Of a stretch of DNA of 10,346 nt, positions 1 to 5,856 are shown in pieces. The position numbers and the translations under genes are program-made. This stretch comes from an uncultured Candidatus Peregrinibacteria bacterium. Its GTDB lineage: Bacteria; Patescibacteriota; Gracilibacteria; Peribacterales; Peribacteraceae. The notes beneath the pieces are model-generated. The model ran no database searches. It was given only the letters and a program-made list of their open reading frames with translations, and was not told the DNA's origin. How positions within the stretch are numbered: position 1 is the stretch's first letter; every line of letters starts with the position of its first letter. Where the stretch lies: positions 1-10,346 of the forward strand of contig CAIJNU010000107.1 in assembly GCA_903822115.1 (NCBI GenBank). Direction: 5' to 3'.

Positions 1-2
1 GT

Positions 3-482
3 ACGTTGCTTTTTAGATCAGGTGGTGAAGTCATTGAGCCACTTTCCCTCGAGGCACTGCCTCTCGTCGTTGGTTATAGTGGCATCAAGGCGGATACGGT
101 AACGCTTATCGATGCAGTGCAACGAAAAGCGCAGCAAGATCCTGTTTTTGTGAATGCGATTTATGAGAAGATGGGCAAAATTGTTTCCAATGCTCGGTTG
201 GCAATTGAGGCAGGAGAATGGGATACGCTTGGGATGCTCTTCAATGACAATTCGGAACTGCTCTCAGCACTCGGAGTCAGTCATCCGACGCTCGATGCGA
301 TGATTGCTGCTGCTCTAGATGCGGGGGCACTCGGTGCCAAGTTGTCGGGAGCGGGTGGAGGGGACTGCATGATTGCTATTGCGGAAGGGGATACAAAAAA
401 ACGGGTAGAAGAATCAATTGCTCGCGTGGGTGGGCAGGTCATCCCTGTCACTTTCTCAGCGCCCGGCGCGACGGTACACTGA
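3..482 (+). CDS. GHMP-family kinase, probable mevalonate kinase (C-terminal part, cut by window start)
   Basis: This would phosphorylate mevalonate with ATP in the cytoplasm, the first kinase step of the mevalonate pathway. Only the C-terminal ~159 residues are present. The frame is open to the left edge and the first in-window start-like codon is an internal TTG, so the real start lies upstream. A segment reading PLVVGYSGIKADT resembles the mevalonate kinase motif with GxTGVKAST. Near residues 110-125 (counted from position 6) the GHMP C-terminal glycine motif reads KLSGAGGGDCMIA. The GGGDC form is also common in phosphomevalonate kinases, so the two roles cannot be separated completely. The TGA stop is followed after 6 nt by the decarboxylase start, so the two genes are probably co-transcribed. 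GHMP kinase membership is secure; mevalonate as substrate is likely but inferred. Confidence 0.8.
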   Translation, partial: TLLFRSGGEVIEPLSLEALPLVVGYSGIKADTVTLIDAVQRKAQQDPVFVNAIYEKMGKIVSNARLAIEAGEWDTLGMLFNDNSELLSALGVSHPTLDAMIAAALDAGALGAKLSGAGGGDCMIAIAEGDTKKRVEESIARVGGQVIPVTFSAPGATVH

Positions 483-488
483 TCATCC

Positions 489-1466
489 ATGCCAAAAAAA
501 GCGACAGCGGTGGCACCGGCGAATATTGCCTTTGTGAAGTATATGGGGCGCAAGGATGATGTGCTTCGTTTGCCCGATAATGGGAGCATTTCGATGAATC
601 TGAGCAATATCCTCACAACAACGACGGTGGAATTTTCACCTTTACTCTCGAAGGACTCAATTTCTATTGATGGTGAATCTCGAGAGAAGGATGTTGAACG
701 TGTTATTAACCATCTCGACAGGATCCGGGCACTTGCGTCCGTTTCCGATCGCGCGAGAGTCGTCAGCTTGAACAATTTCTCGGTCGGTACAGGCCTCTCC
801 TCTTCGTCATCCGGGTTCGCGGCACTCACGGTTGCAGGTGTTGCGGCCGCGGGGTTGAAACTTTCCGAGAAGGAACTCTCGATTCTCGCTCGCCAAGCAT
901 CAGGTTCCGCTTGCCGCTCCATTCCCGACGGATTCGTCGAATGGCTGGACGGTGATACGAGCGAAACTTCCTATGCGCTATCGCTGTACGAACCCGCACA
1001 TTGGGATATTGTCGATGCGGTTGTCATGGTGAGTTCCGAGCGCAAGGAAATCGGCAGTTCGGTCGCTCACGAGCGCGTGCGCATGGGGCCGTACTACGCT
1101 GCGCGCATTGATCGCATGCCTGCGAAGATCCTACGCTGCAAAGAACTTCTTGCTTCGAGGGACTTCTCGGCGTTTGGAGCGTTTCTGGAGGAGGAAGCCC
1201 TCGATCTGCACGCTCTTTTCATGAGTGCTGGCATCGTGTATCTCACGCCGGAGAGCCTTCGATTGATCCGTCTCATTCCCGATATTCGCAAGAGAGGCAT
1301 CGAAGCTTACTTCACACTCAATACGGGGCAGGATGTGCATATATTCTGTCAGGGCAAGGACGCGGCCGAGTTGAAAATCGTTCTTGAAAACCTAGGTTGG
1401 ATTCGGAAGGTTGTTCTGAATAACCCTGCAAGAGGAGCCTCTCTCATCGACGAGCACTTATTCTGA
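489..1466 (+). CDS. mvaD: Diphosphomevalonate decarboxylase-like GHMP protein with altered catalytic residue
   Basis: The family uses ATP to decarboxylate mevalonate 5-diphosphate to isopentenyl diphosphate. The protein has 325 residues, normal for bacterial members. Visible motifs are the N-terminal ANIAFVKYMGRKD (family: KYWGKRD; Lys17 kept), the phosphate-binding loop VGTGLSSSSSGFAAL at about 99-113, and GSACRS at 139-144 with the catalytic Arg143. The motif usually read as FTxDAGPN is here FTLNTGQDV at 275-283, so the catalytic Asp (Asp283 in the Staphylococcus aureus enzyme) is Asn278. It may therefore be a poor decarboxylase, a related phosphomevalonate or mevalonate kinase/decarboxylase, or a natural variant that works otherwise. 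It follows the GHMP kinase by 6 nt. Its last 9 nt overlap the end of the convergent kinase gene. The ATG has no Shine-Dalgarno sequence. Family assignment is firm; exact reaction is not. Confidence 0.88.
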   Translation: MPKKATAVAPANIAFVKYMGRKDDVLRLPDNGSISMNLSNILTTTTVEFSPLLSKDSISIDGESREKDVERVINHLDRIRALASVSDRARVVSLNNFSVGTGLSSSSSGFAALTVAGVAAAGLKLSEKELSILARQASGSACRSIPDGFVEWLDGDTSETSYALSLYEPAHWDIVDAVVMVSSERKEIGSSVAHERVRMGPYYAARIDRMPAKILRCKELLASRDFSAFGAFLEEEALDLHALFMSAGIVYLTPESLRLIRLIPDIRKRGIEAYFTLNTGQDVHIFCQGKDAAELKIVLENLGWIRKVVLNNPARGASLIDEHLF

Positions 1467-2264
1467 AGGTTCGAGCGCGAGTACCATTCCACCTCCTCCC
1501 GTTCTCCCCCCAGCGCCGAGCACTTTCGCCGCGCCCCCTCTCGCTTCGATCCCCGCAATGAGCGTTTGAACTTCGGATGGCACGACGCCGAGGGCGACCT
1601 GACAACGGTGATGATCACGAAAGACGGCGAGCGGATCTTCGCCTGCCAGGAGGCGATTTGTACATTCGCCGATTTCTCTCAGAGCTTCCTCTATCTGGGA
1701 TTCCTTCGATCGTTCGTTCACCCAAGCGACGAGGTCGGGCGTCGATTCGTTCGCTTTGCCGGTGTCGATGAGTGAGCCGCACTTGAGGAAATCCGTACGA
1801 AGCTGCGTGGGGTCAGGAGCAATTCCTTTCTGAAATCGCAGCGGCTTGTCCTTCCAAATCACCGCGAAGTCGATGCCGCTGTTCCCGGGGTTGACGGAGT
1901 CTTCGATCGCACGGGCGTCGATCTCGCACTCTTGCCCGAGGAGGCACCGGCAGATCGCAATGACGAGCGCGGTCGATGAACCCATGCCTTTCCCGAGAGG
2001 GATATCGGAGTGGATGGAGAGGATGCCAGTACTCTTCTCGCTCTTTTGCTCACAGAGAGAGATTATTCTCTGGGCGTACGTTTGCCAGAGGGCGTCCTCG
2101 GAGATCTGGGGCCAATCGATCAGGATATCTTCCCTGTTCGTGAGCTTCTCAAATGTCACGCGCAGGTACTGGGGAGAAGGAACGGCGATGCCGGGGTAAC
2201 CGAACACGACTGCGTACTCTCCGCTCAAGATGATTTTGCCAGGTGCTTGCGATTCGCTCTTCAT
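1458..2264 (-). CDS. Second GHMP-family kinase, probable phosphomevalonate kinase
   Basis: The protein has 268 residues and all three GHMP motifs: APGKIILSGEYAVVFG near the N-terminus (7-22), IPLGKGMGSSTA at 88-99, and GAGGRTGGGGMVLAL at 250-264. NSGID at 128-132 supplies the usual catalytic Asp. The N-terminal motif is of mevalonate kinase type (APGKxxLxGEHAVVxG), but a mevalonate kinase-like gene already lies 1 kb away and the pathway needs a phosphomevalonate kinase. That role is inferred from context. The final glycine loop carries two extra residues (Arg-Thr) compared with GAGGGG. It is the last gene of the dedA-idi-uppS operon; its ATG overlaps the uppS stop as ATGA, implying translational coupling. 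Its 3' end overlaps the convergent decarboxylase gene by 9 nt. It could instead be a second mevalonate kinase. Confidence 0.8.
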   Translation of the reverse strand: MKSESQAPGKIILSGEYAVVFGYPGIAVPSPQYLRVTFEKLTNREDILIDWPQISEDALWQTYAQRIISLCEQKSEKSTGILSIHSDIPLGKGMGSSTALVIAICRCLLGQECEIDARAIEDSVNPGNSGIDFAVIWKDKPLRFQKGIAPDPTQLRTDFLKCGSLIDTGKANESTPDLVAWVNERSKESQIEEALREIGECTNRLLAGEDPLAVFRDHHRCQVALGVVPSEVQTLIAGIEARGGAAKVLGAGGRTGGGGMVLALEPSE

Positions 2265-2941
2265 GATCCGAAGCGTCGGGCACGCGCAGAAAAATCATCC
2301 ACGGCTTTCGCGAGATCTTGGGAGGAGAAATCGGGGAAGAATTTGTCGACGAATTCCCACTCGGCGTAGGCGCTCTGCCAGAGGAAGAAGTTGCTCGTGC
2401 GCTGTTCGCCCGATGTGCGGATGATGAGATCGATGTCGGGAAGATCCGGTTGATCGAGGTGCGCTCTCAGTGATTCTTCCGTCGCTTTCGAGCCTTCCGT
2501 CTTTGCCATGGCCCTCAGGATTTCATCCTTTCCGCCGTAATCGACGGCGAGATGCAGCGTGAATTCCGTCTGATCCTTCGTTTCCTCTATCACTTCTTCG
2601 ATGAGCTTCGCGAGACTCGGAGGAATACGGTCCCGCCTCCCCGAATGCAGGAACCTTGTCTTCTCCTCTACGAATTTCTTGCGCTCCCGGCGCAGGTAAT
2701 CCTCGAGGAGCTGCATGAGACGTTGCACCTCTTCATTCTCTCTCTTCCAATTCTCCGTCGAGAAGCACCAGACGGTCAGAATGCCGATGCGCGGATCGTT
2801 GCGGCACCATTCCGTGAGCGTGCGGAAGTTCTCCACGGCCTTCTCATGCCCGTTCCACGGGAGGAGGCTCCGTTTCTTCGCCCAGCGTCGATTGCCGTCG
2901 GGAATGATGGCGATGTGCAGCGGTGCGGAAGGGGAGGTCAT
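2261..2941 (-). CDS. uppS: Undecaprenyl diphosphate synthase (cis-prenyltransferase)
   Basis: This condenses isopentenyl diphosphate units in cis onto farnesyl diphosphate to make undecaprenyl diphosphate, the lipid carrier for peptidoglycan and other glycans. The 226 residues carry all family signatures: HIAIIPDGNRRWA (9-21, catalytic Asp15), GH at 31-32, FSTENWKR (60-67), and DLIIRTSGEQRTSNFFLWQ (171-189) followed by AYAEWEF with the conserved Glu. It is somewhat shorter than the 253-residue E. coli enzyme. It starts 18 nt after idi ends and overlaps the downstream kinase start by 4 nt, so it belongs to the dedA-idi-uppS-kinase operon. No Shine-Dalgarno is seen (upstream is CTCTCGCCATC), and no alternative start looks better. 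A shorter-chain product cannot be excluded, but undecaprenyl is the default. Confidence 0.95.
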   Translation of the reverse strand: MTSPSAPLHIAIIPDGNRRWAKKRSLLPWNGHEKAVENFRTLTEWCRNDPRIGILTVWCFSTENWKRENEEVQRLMQLLEDYLRRERKKFVEEKTRFLHSGRRDRIPPSLAKLIEEVIEETKDQTEFTLHLAVDYGGKDEILRAMAKTEGSKATEESLRAHLDQPDLPDIDLIIRTSGEQRTSNFFLWQSAYAEWEFVDKFFPDFSSQDLAKAVDDFSARARRFGS

Positions 2942-2959
2942 GATGGCGAGAGGATGAAT

Positions 2960-3484
2960 CTACGATGCACTATTGCGAAGGATGATCGCCAATCCCAGGT
3001 GGAACCACGGGGCGTAGGAGAGGGGATGGAGTTTCATATCCTGTTGGAGGTCTGCGAGGGAGATCCACTTCCACTGCGCCACTTCATCCGGATTCGGCGT
3101 GATGACATCGGGGTTCGCCTTGCCAAGGAGGATCGTATCGTACTCATACTCCACGCCCCGCGGCGGATCCTCGGCTCTGTAGACGAAGGACGACGCGACG
3201 TAGAGGGGACAGGTGAATCCCATTTCCTCCCAGAGCCGTTTCCCACCGGCTTCGACGACCTCTTCCCCCCTTCGCAGATGGCTGCAGCAACTGTTCGCCC
3301 AGACGAGGGGCCAGAGCCGCTTCTTGGCGCTGCGATGCTGGATCAACATCTCGGCGGTTTCGGGATTGAAGACGAAAACGGAGAAAGCGCGGTGGAGTAA
3401 TCCCTTCCCCGAATGCGCCTCATCGACACTCGCTTCACCGAGCACCATGCCGTTTTCGTCGCTGAGGAGAACGGAGGAAGACAT
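2960..3484 (-). CDS. idi: Isopentenyl-diphosphate delta-isomerase, type 1 (Nudix)
   Basis: This interconverts isopentenyl and dimethylallyl diphosphate, giving the allylic primer for prenyl chains. The 174 residues match the type 1, metal-dependent Nudix family. AHSGKGLLHRAFSVFVF (23-39) holds the metal-binding His24 and His31. WANSCCSH (62-69) holds catalytic Cys67 and His69. A Nudix-like stretch at 71-90 ends in WEEMGF. VEYEYD (111-116) supplies the acidic residues equivalent to Glu114/Glu116 of E. coli, and the C-terminus has the family Pro-Trp pair at 159-160. It lies 9 nt after dedA and 18 nt before uppS on the same strand. The ATG is preceded by CGCTCCCCC, with no Shine-Dalgarno. The type 1 enzyme, rather than the flavin-dependent type 2 enzyme common with bacterial mevalonate pathways, is worth noting. 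Confidence 0.94.
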   Translation of the reverse strand: MSSSVLLSDENGMVLGEASVDEAHSGKGLLHRAFSVFVFNPETAEMLIQHRSAKKRLWPLVWANSCCSHLRRGEEVVEAGGKRLWEEMGFTCPLYVASSFVYRAEDPPRGVEYEYDTILLGKANPDVITPNPDEVAQWKWISLADLQQDMKLHPLSYAPWFHLGLAIILRNSAS

Positions 3485-3493
3485 GGGGGAGCG

Positions 3494-4093
3494 TTATTCT
3501 TCGGAAGACAGATTTCTCCCGATCACGAGAACTGCCACGAAGAGGAGCAGAGAGAGGGAGGCGAGAATGGTGATGCGCAGCGTCGGGGGAATGCCGCTCT
3601 GCCAGACCGTGCCGAAGGAGTAGCCGAGCATTAGATGAGAGAGTGCCCAGACCAGAGCGCCGAGCGTGTTGGCGAGTTGAAAGCGCGGTTGCTTCATGCC
3701 GCTCGAACCGGCGATGGTGGGAATAATATTGCGCAGTGGACCGAGGAAGTGAGCGGCGAAAACGCTCGATGCGCCGAACGATTGGAAGAATCGGTCTCCG
3801 ACGCCTAGAAACTTCTTCAGGGATTTGTGATGGAGTGCACTCAGTCTTCCCAACTTCCCGAGGGTGAAACTCATCGTATTTCCGAGTACCGCCGCCGCGA
3901 CACATACGGCGAGCAGGATCCAGAAATTATAGAGGTGTTTGGTGACCAGGCTTCCCGCGATGATGACGACGGTGGAGCCGGGGATGAAGAATCCTACTGC
4001 CGTGAGCGACTCGCAGAATACGACGAGGAATATCAACGGATAGCCGAGACTGGCGAGATGCTGCATGGTTTTGGAAATGTCGGAGACGTACAC
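3494..4093 (-). CDS. DedA-family membrane protein, possible undecaprenyl-phosphate translocase
   Basis: This is a polytopic membrane protein of the DedA/VTT family. Some members (UptA) return undecaprenyl phosphate across the cytoplasmic membrane. Visible features are the N-terminal hydrophobic segment with FCESLTAVGFFIPGS (26-40, conserved Glu28 and Pro-Gly), helices at about 56-70, 145-165 and 174-192, and the re-entrant signature FAAHFLGPLRNIIPTIAG (112-129). In the common FxxRFxPxxR pattern the first Arg is here His115, while Arg121 and Pro125 are kept. It is first in an operon with idi and uppS, which supports a lipid-carrier role by context. The start is uncertain: GTG at 4093 gives 199 residues, while the in-frame ATG at 4066 gives 190 and still keeps the first helix. 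Neither has a Shine-Dalgarno sequence. Confidence 0.88.
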   Translation of the reverse strand: MYVSDISKTMQHLASLGYPLIFLVVFCESLTAVGFFIPGSTVVIIAGSLVTKHLYNFWILLAVCVAAAVLGNTMSFTLGKLGRLSALHHKSLKKFLGVGDRFFQSFGASSVFAAHFLGPLRNIIPTIAGSSGMKQPRFQLANTLGALVWALSHLMLGYSFGTVWQSGIPPTLRITILASLSLLLFVAVLVIGRNLSSEE

Positions 4094-4120
4094 CCTATCA
4101 CATTTTCTTCTCGGTCGGAG

Positions 4121-4126
4121 TACAAT
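4121..4126 (+). promoter_or_regulatory. Candidate -10 box for mscL
   Basis: TACAAT matches the -10 consensus at five of six positions and lies in the 56-bp gap between the divergent dedA (GTG start) and mscL. Predicted transcription start is near 4133, 17 nt before the ATG. I see no good -35 hexamer at 16-18 nt. An AGGAG lies at 4129-4133 but is 16 nt from the ATG, too far for normal use. Confidence 0.4.
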
Positions 4127-4149
4127 TCAGGAGCTTTCCCCATCACCTT

Positions 4150-4512
4150 ATGTTCAAAGAATTCCGGGATTTCGCCATGAAGGGCAATGTCGTCGATCTA
4201 GCGGTAGCGGTCATCATCGGAGCTGCGTTCGGCAAGATCGTTACGTCTCTCGTTAGCGACGTCCTCATGCCGATCATCGGCCTCATTCTCGGCAAGATCG
4301 ATTTCTCGACACTTGCATTCACGGTGGGCAGCTCCACCATCAAGTATGGCATGTTCATCCAATCCGTTGTGGACTTCGTCATCATCGCCTTCTGTATCTT
4401 CCTCGTCTTAAAGCAGCTCAAACGTTTCAAGAAGGAGAAGGATCCCGTCGAGCCGGAAGTTCGAGAAGAAGTGAAGCTGCTCACGGAGATCCGCGATTTG
4501 CTCAGGAAGTGA
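4150..4512 (+). CDS. mscL: Large-conductance mechanosensitive channel
   Basis: This is a homopentameric inner-membrane channel that opens under high membrane tension and releases solutes during hypo-osmotic shock. The 120 residues are close to the usual 120-150. The N-terminal amphipathic helix FKEFRDFAMKGNVVDLAVAV and the pore-lining first helix with IIGAAFGKIVTSLVSDVLMP are near-textbook MscL. A short periplasmic loop follows, then a second hydrophobic helix at about 68-88. A charged cytoplasmic helix (EVREEVKLLTEIRDLLRK) forms the C-terminal bundle. It is divergent from dedA, and its TGA stop is only 2 nt from the stop of the convergent hypothetical gene. No Shine-Dalgarno at normal spacing precedes the ATG (CATCACCTT). 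Assignment is firm. Confidence 0.97.
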   Translation: MFKEFRDFAMKGNVVDLAVAVIIGAAFGKIVTSLVSDVLMPIIGLILGKIDFSTLAFTVGSSTIKYGMFIQSVVDFVIIAFCIFLVLKQLKRFKKEKDPVEPEVREEVKLLTEIRDLLRK

Positions 4513-4514
4513 GG

Positions 4515-5126
4515 CTATTGCGGAAGTTTCATGCCGAACTTCTCCCACAGCCGTCTTGATTTTTCGCGATTCTTCAATACAGCTCGGATGGATCCTAAAC
4601 TGCGTATTGAATTCGGATGCGCGGAGATAAATTGTTCTCTGATTCTTTCAGCGCACAGTTTCCCTTTCGCAGCCCCACTCGTATAACGATTATCAGGATT
4701 CTGTGCGAGCGAGTGGAGGGTCTTCAATTCTTCTTCCGTCCAGAGGATCTCGCCCCCAGGGGGTCCATGTCTTCTGATGTTTTCCAGACCGCCTTGTTTT
4801 GCCAATGCAGAAAAATCAACATTCGCACCATTCTTTTTTCTCATATCAGAAAGTTTTTTCCTACGTTCCTCGGGTGTCAAAAGCTCTTGCAGGAGGCTGT
4901 AAACTGCCACGCGTGCACCACTATACTGTACTTGAGGTAGATCGAGATCATTCATGACTCGTCGCAATAGCTCTCCGCCTTTCACAGTACGACATCCCTC
5001 ACTGACTATTTCGCGTATTCTTTCGCCGTGCTCGTCCAAAAGAGAATTTGCCTTAGAGTGAATCTGGCGTATTTGCCCGATGTGAGTCACGCTGGTGCTA
5101 ATTGATCGAAATCCAGAATTGTTCAT
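4515..5126 (-). CDS. Hypothetical protein, possibly with a Myb/SANT-like DNA-binding domain
   Basis: I do not recognise a named family. The chosen ATG at 5126 gives 203 residues. An in-frame TTG at 5162 would add 12, but it is the first three bases of the promoter -35 box, so it cannot be transcribed from that promoter. The protein is rich in Lys/Arg and looks soluble, with no signal peptide or membrane segment. The middle is helical and charged (LTPEERRKKLSDMRKK). The C-terminal ~70 residues contain WTEEELKTLHSLAQNP, then a basic helix and HPNSIRSLGSIRAVLKNR, the order seen in Myb/SANT-like folds (tryptophan, acidic helix, final RS...I...L helix). A DNA-binding role is therefore a guess. It sits in an AT-rich stretch, its stop faces mscL across 2 nt, and it has its own promoter. 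Possibly acquired. Confidence 0.7.
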   Translation of the reverse strand: MNNSGFRSISTSVTHIGQIRQIHSKANSLLDEHGERIREIVSEGCRTVKGGELLRRVMNDLDLPQVQYSGARVAVYSLLQELLTPEERRKKLSDMRKKNGANVDFSALAKQGGLENIRRHGPPGGEILWTEEELKTLHSLAQNPDNRYTSGAAKGKLCAERIREQFISAHPNSIRSLGSIRAVLKNREKSRRLWEKFGMKLPQ

Positions 5127-5132
5127 AGTGAT

Positions 5133-5162
5133 ATTATGACATTTATACTTATAAGATGTCAA
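5133..5162 (-). promoter_or_regulatory. Sigma70-type promoter giving a leaderless transcript
   Basis: Reading the minus strand, TTGACA (5162-5157, perfect -35) is followed by an 18-nt spacer and CATAAT (5138-5133, five of six). The predicted +1, seven nt past the -10, falls on the A of the ATG at 5126, so the mRNA would have no 5' leader. Confidence 0.7.
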
Positions 5163-5300
5163 TTATTCCGAAATCCAGTAAACTTAAACTTTCTCGACAT
5201 AAATATCAACTTTAAACTCGTCGAAAAAAATCAAAGGAAGGGAGAGCGCGGGGGAAGAAGCCAGAGGTTTCCCTGCCGAAATAAACAATTCGTGTGCTCG

Positions 5301-5337
5301 ACTACGCCGAAGCATCCGGCTTGCAGGTTTCGGCTTC
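5301..5337. repeat. Repeat cluster with alternative hairpins, upstream copy
   Basis: This contains ACTACGCCG (5301-5309) and CATCCGGCTT (5313-5322). Both recur in inverse orientation at 5755-5763 and 5783-5792, on the far side of the gene at 5363. Locally, GCCGAA (5306-5311) can pair with TTCGGC (5329-5334), extended by GAAGC/GCTTC; GCCG/CGGC at 5306-5309/5317-5320 is a competing pairing. Confidence 0.5.
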
Positions 5338-5347
5338 TCTTCGACAA

Positions 5348-5356
5348 TGCTAAAAT
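5348..5356 (+). promoter_or_regulatory. Extended -10 promoter, leaderless start for the gene at 5363
   Basis: TGCTAAAAT is an extended -10 element (TGn plus TAAAAT, five of six). Its last base is followed by exactly 6 nt and then the ATG at 5363, so the predicted +1 is the A of the start codon. No convincing -35 is present at 16-18 nt, which is typical of extended -10 promoters. Confidence 0.55.
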
Positions 5357-5362
5357 CTGTCT

Positions 5363-5737
5363 ATGAGCAACACAATTCGCTTCACGTTACTTCCTGGGGA
5401 AGTTGAGATAAAAAAAATAGAGAATACGACTGTCACACAAACTGCTTTCTTGATGTATAAAATACTCTTTGCTCAGGATGTCATAGTAACGAATAAAAGG
5501 GTGGTAGTGATCAATAGATATATGCCAGCGTTTGCCAATTGCCCTTTCTCGATTTTTTATCGCGAATCTGACTACAATTCAGCTAAATCTTTTACTTCTT
5601 TGTTGCTGCAGGAGGTCGAAAGAGGCAACAGTTGTACTGTCTTATTATGCAGAGGCTTTTGGATTCTTCCGGGTCAGAAATGGAAGATTAAGGATTTGGC
5701 AATTGCGGATATCATCTTAAAATATAAAAATTCATAA
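5363..5737 (+). CDS. Small hypothetical protein, possibly bacterial PH-like
   Basis: The family is not recognised with certainty. The 124 residues have no signal peptide or clear transmembrane helix. The opening LLPGEVEI and the central DVIVTNKRVVVINRY resemble bacterial PH-like domains, in which a PGE turn and a TxKRV beta hairpin recur. The rest alternates hydrophobic strands (CTVLLCRGFWILPG) and ends with a helix (IKDLAIADIILKYKN), also compatible with a beta barrel plus C-terminal helix. That is a weak, pattern-based suggestion. Codon use is more AT-rich than in the isoprenoid or S1 genes. It is monocistronic, flanked by inversely oriented repeat modules, and read from an extended -10 promoter with no leader. 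It could be an acquired cassette gene. Confidence 0.6.
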   Translation: MSNTIRFTLLPGEVEIKKIENTTVTQTAFLMYKILFAQDVIVTNKRVVVINRYMPAFANCPFSIFYRESDYNSAKSFTSLLLQEVERGNSCTVLLCRGFWILPGQKWKIKDLAIADIILKYKNS

Positions 5738-5738
5738 T

Positions 5739-5792
5739 CGGCTTCCCGAAATCCCGGCGTAGTTCCGTTCTCAGACGGAACGAAGCCGGATG
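5739..5792. repeat. Nested inverted repeat downstream of the gene at 5363
   Basis: The inner stem GTTCCGT (5762-5768) pairs with ACGGAAC (5775-5781) across a 6-nt loop. The outer stem CGGCTTC (5739-5745) pairs with GAAGCCG (5782-5788), which directly abuts the inner stem on the 3' side, leaving a 16-nt bulge on the 5' side. The segment also holds inverse copies of the 9- and 10-nt modules found at 5301-5322. No T-run follows on the plus strand, so it is not a standard intrinsic terminator, though it starts 1 nt after the stop codon. Confidence 0.55.
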
Positions 5793-5808
5793 GAGCGGGT
5801 TAGCAGAA
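5791..5808. repeat. Imperfect copy of the tRNA-Gly 3' end (possible att remnant)
   Basis: TGGAGCGGGTTAGCAGAA matches the tRNA-Gly 3' end at 6402-6419 (plus-strand reading TGGAGCGGGCGAGCGGAA) at 15 of 18 positions, the first nine without a break. It is in the same orientation, and the acetyltransferase gene lies between the copies. No integrase is visible, so an attachment-site origin is only inferred. Confidence 0.4.
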
Positions 5809-5856
5809 ACTAATACAACTCTGATGGGTGTGACTAGGAGTTTGTGTCCGTGAAGA

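Larger units (their letters stand above)
5127..5362. other. AT-rich intergenic region between divergent genes
   Basis: These 236 bp between the hypothetical gene at 5126 and the gene at 5363 hold both promoters and a repeat cluster at 5301-5337. Positions 5161-5220 have only 17 G/C of 60. A purine-rich G-run stretch lies at about 5231-5262. I see no open reading frame with coding character and no recognised RNA. Confidence 0.5.

Noticed and set aside
281..922. 213-codon open frame on the minus strand
   Set aside because: It is antisense to the mevalonate kinase and decarboxylase genes and has no motif.
2552..3400. 282-codon open frame on the plus strand
   Set aside because: It lies fully antisense to uppS and idi, which carry complete family motifs; its translation has no recognisable domain.
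5127..5162. Longer N-terminus starting at TTG 5162
   Set aside because: This TTG is the start of a perfect TTGACA -35 box; the predicted transcript begins at the ATG at 5126.
5231..5262. G-quadruplex in the purine-rich stretch
   Set aside because: The G-runs are too few and unevenly spaced for four tracts of three or more.
5762..5781. Intrinsic terminator after the gene at 5363
   Set aside because: The hairpin is good but is followed by GAAGCCGGATGG rather than a T-run.
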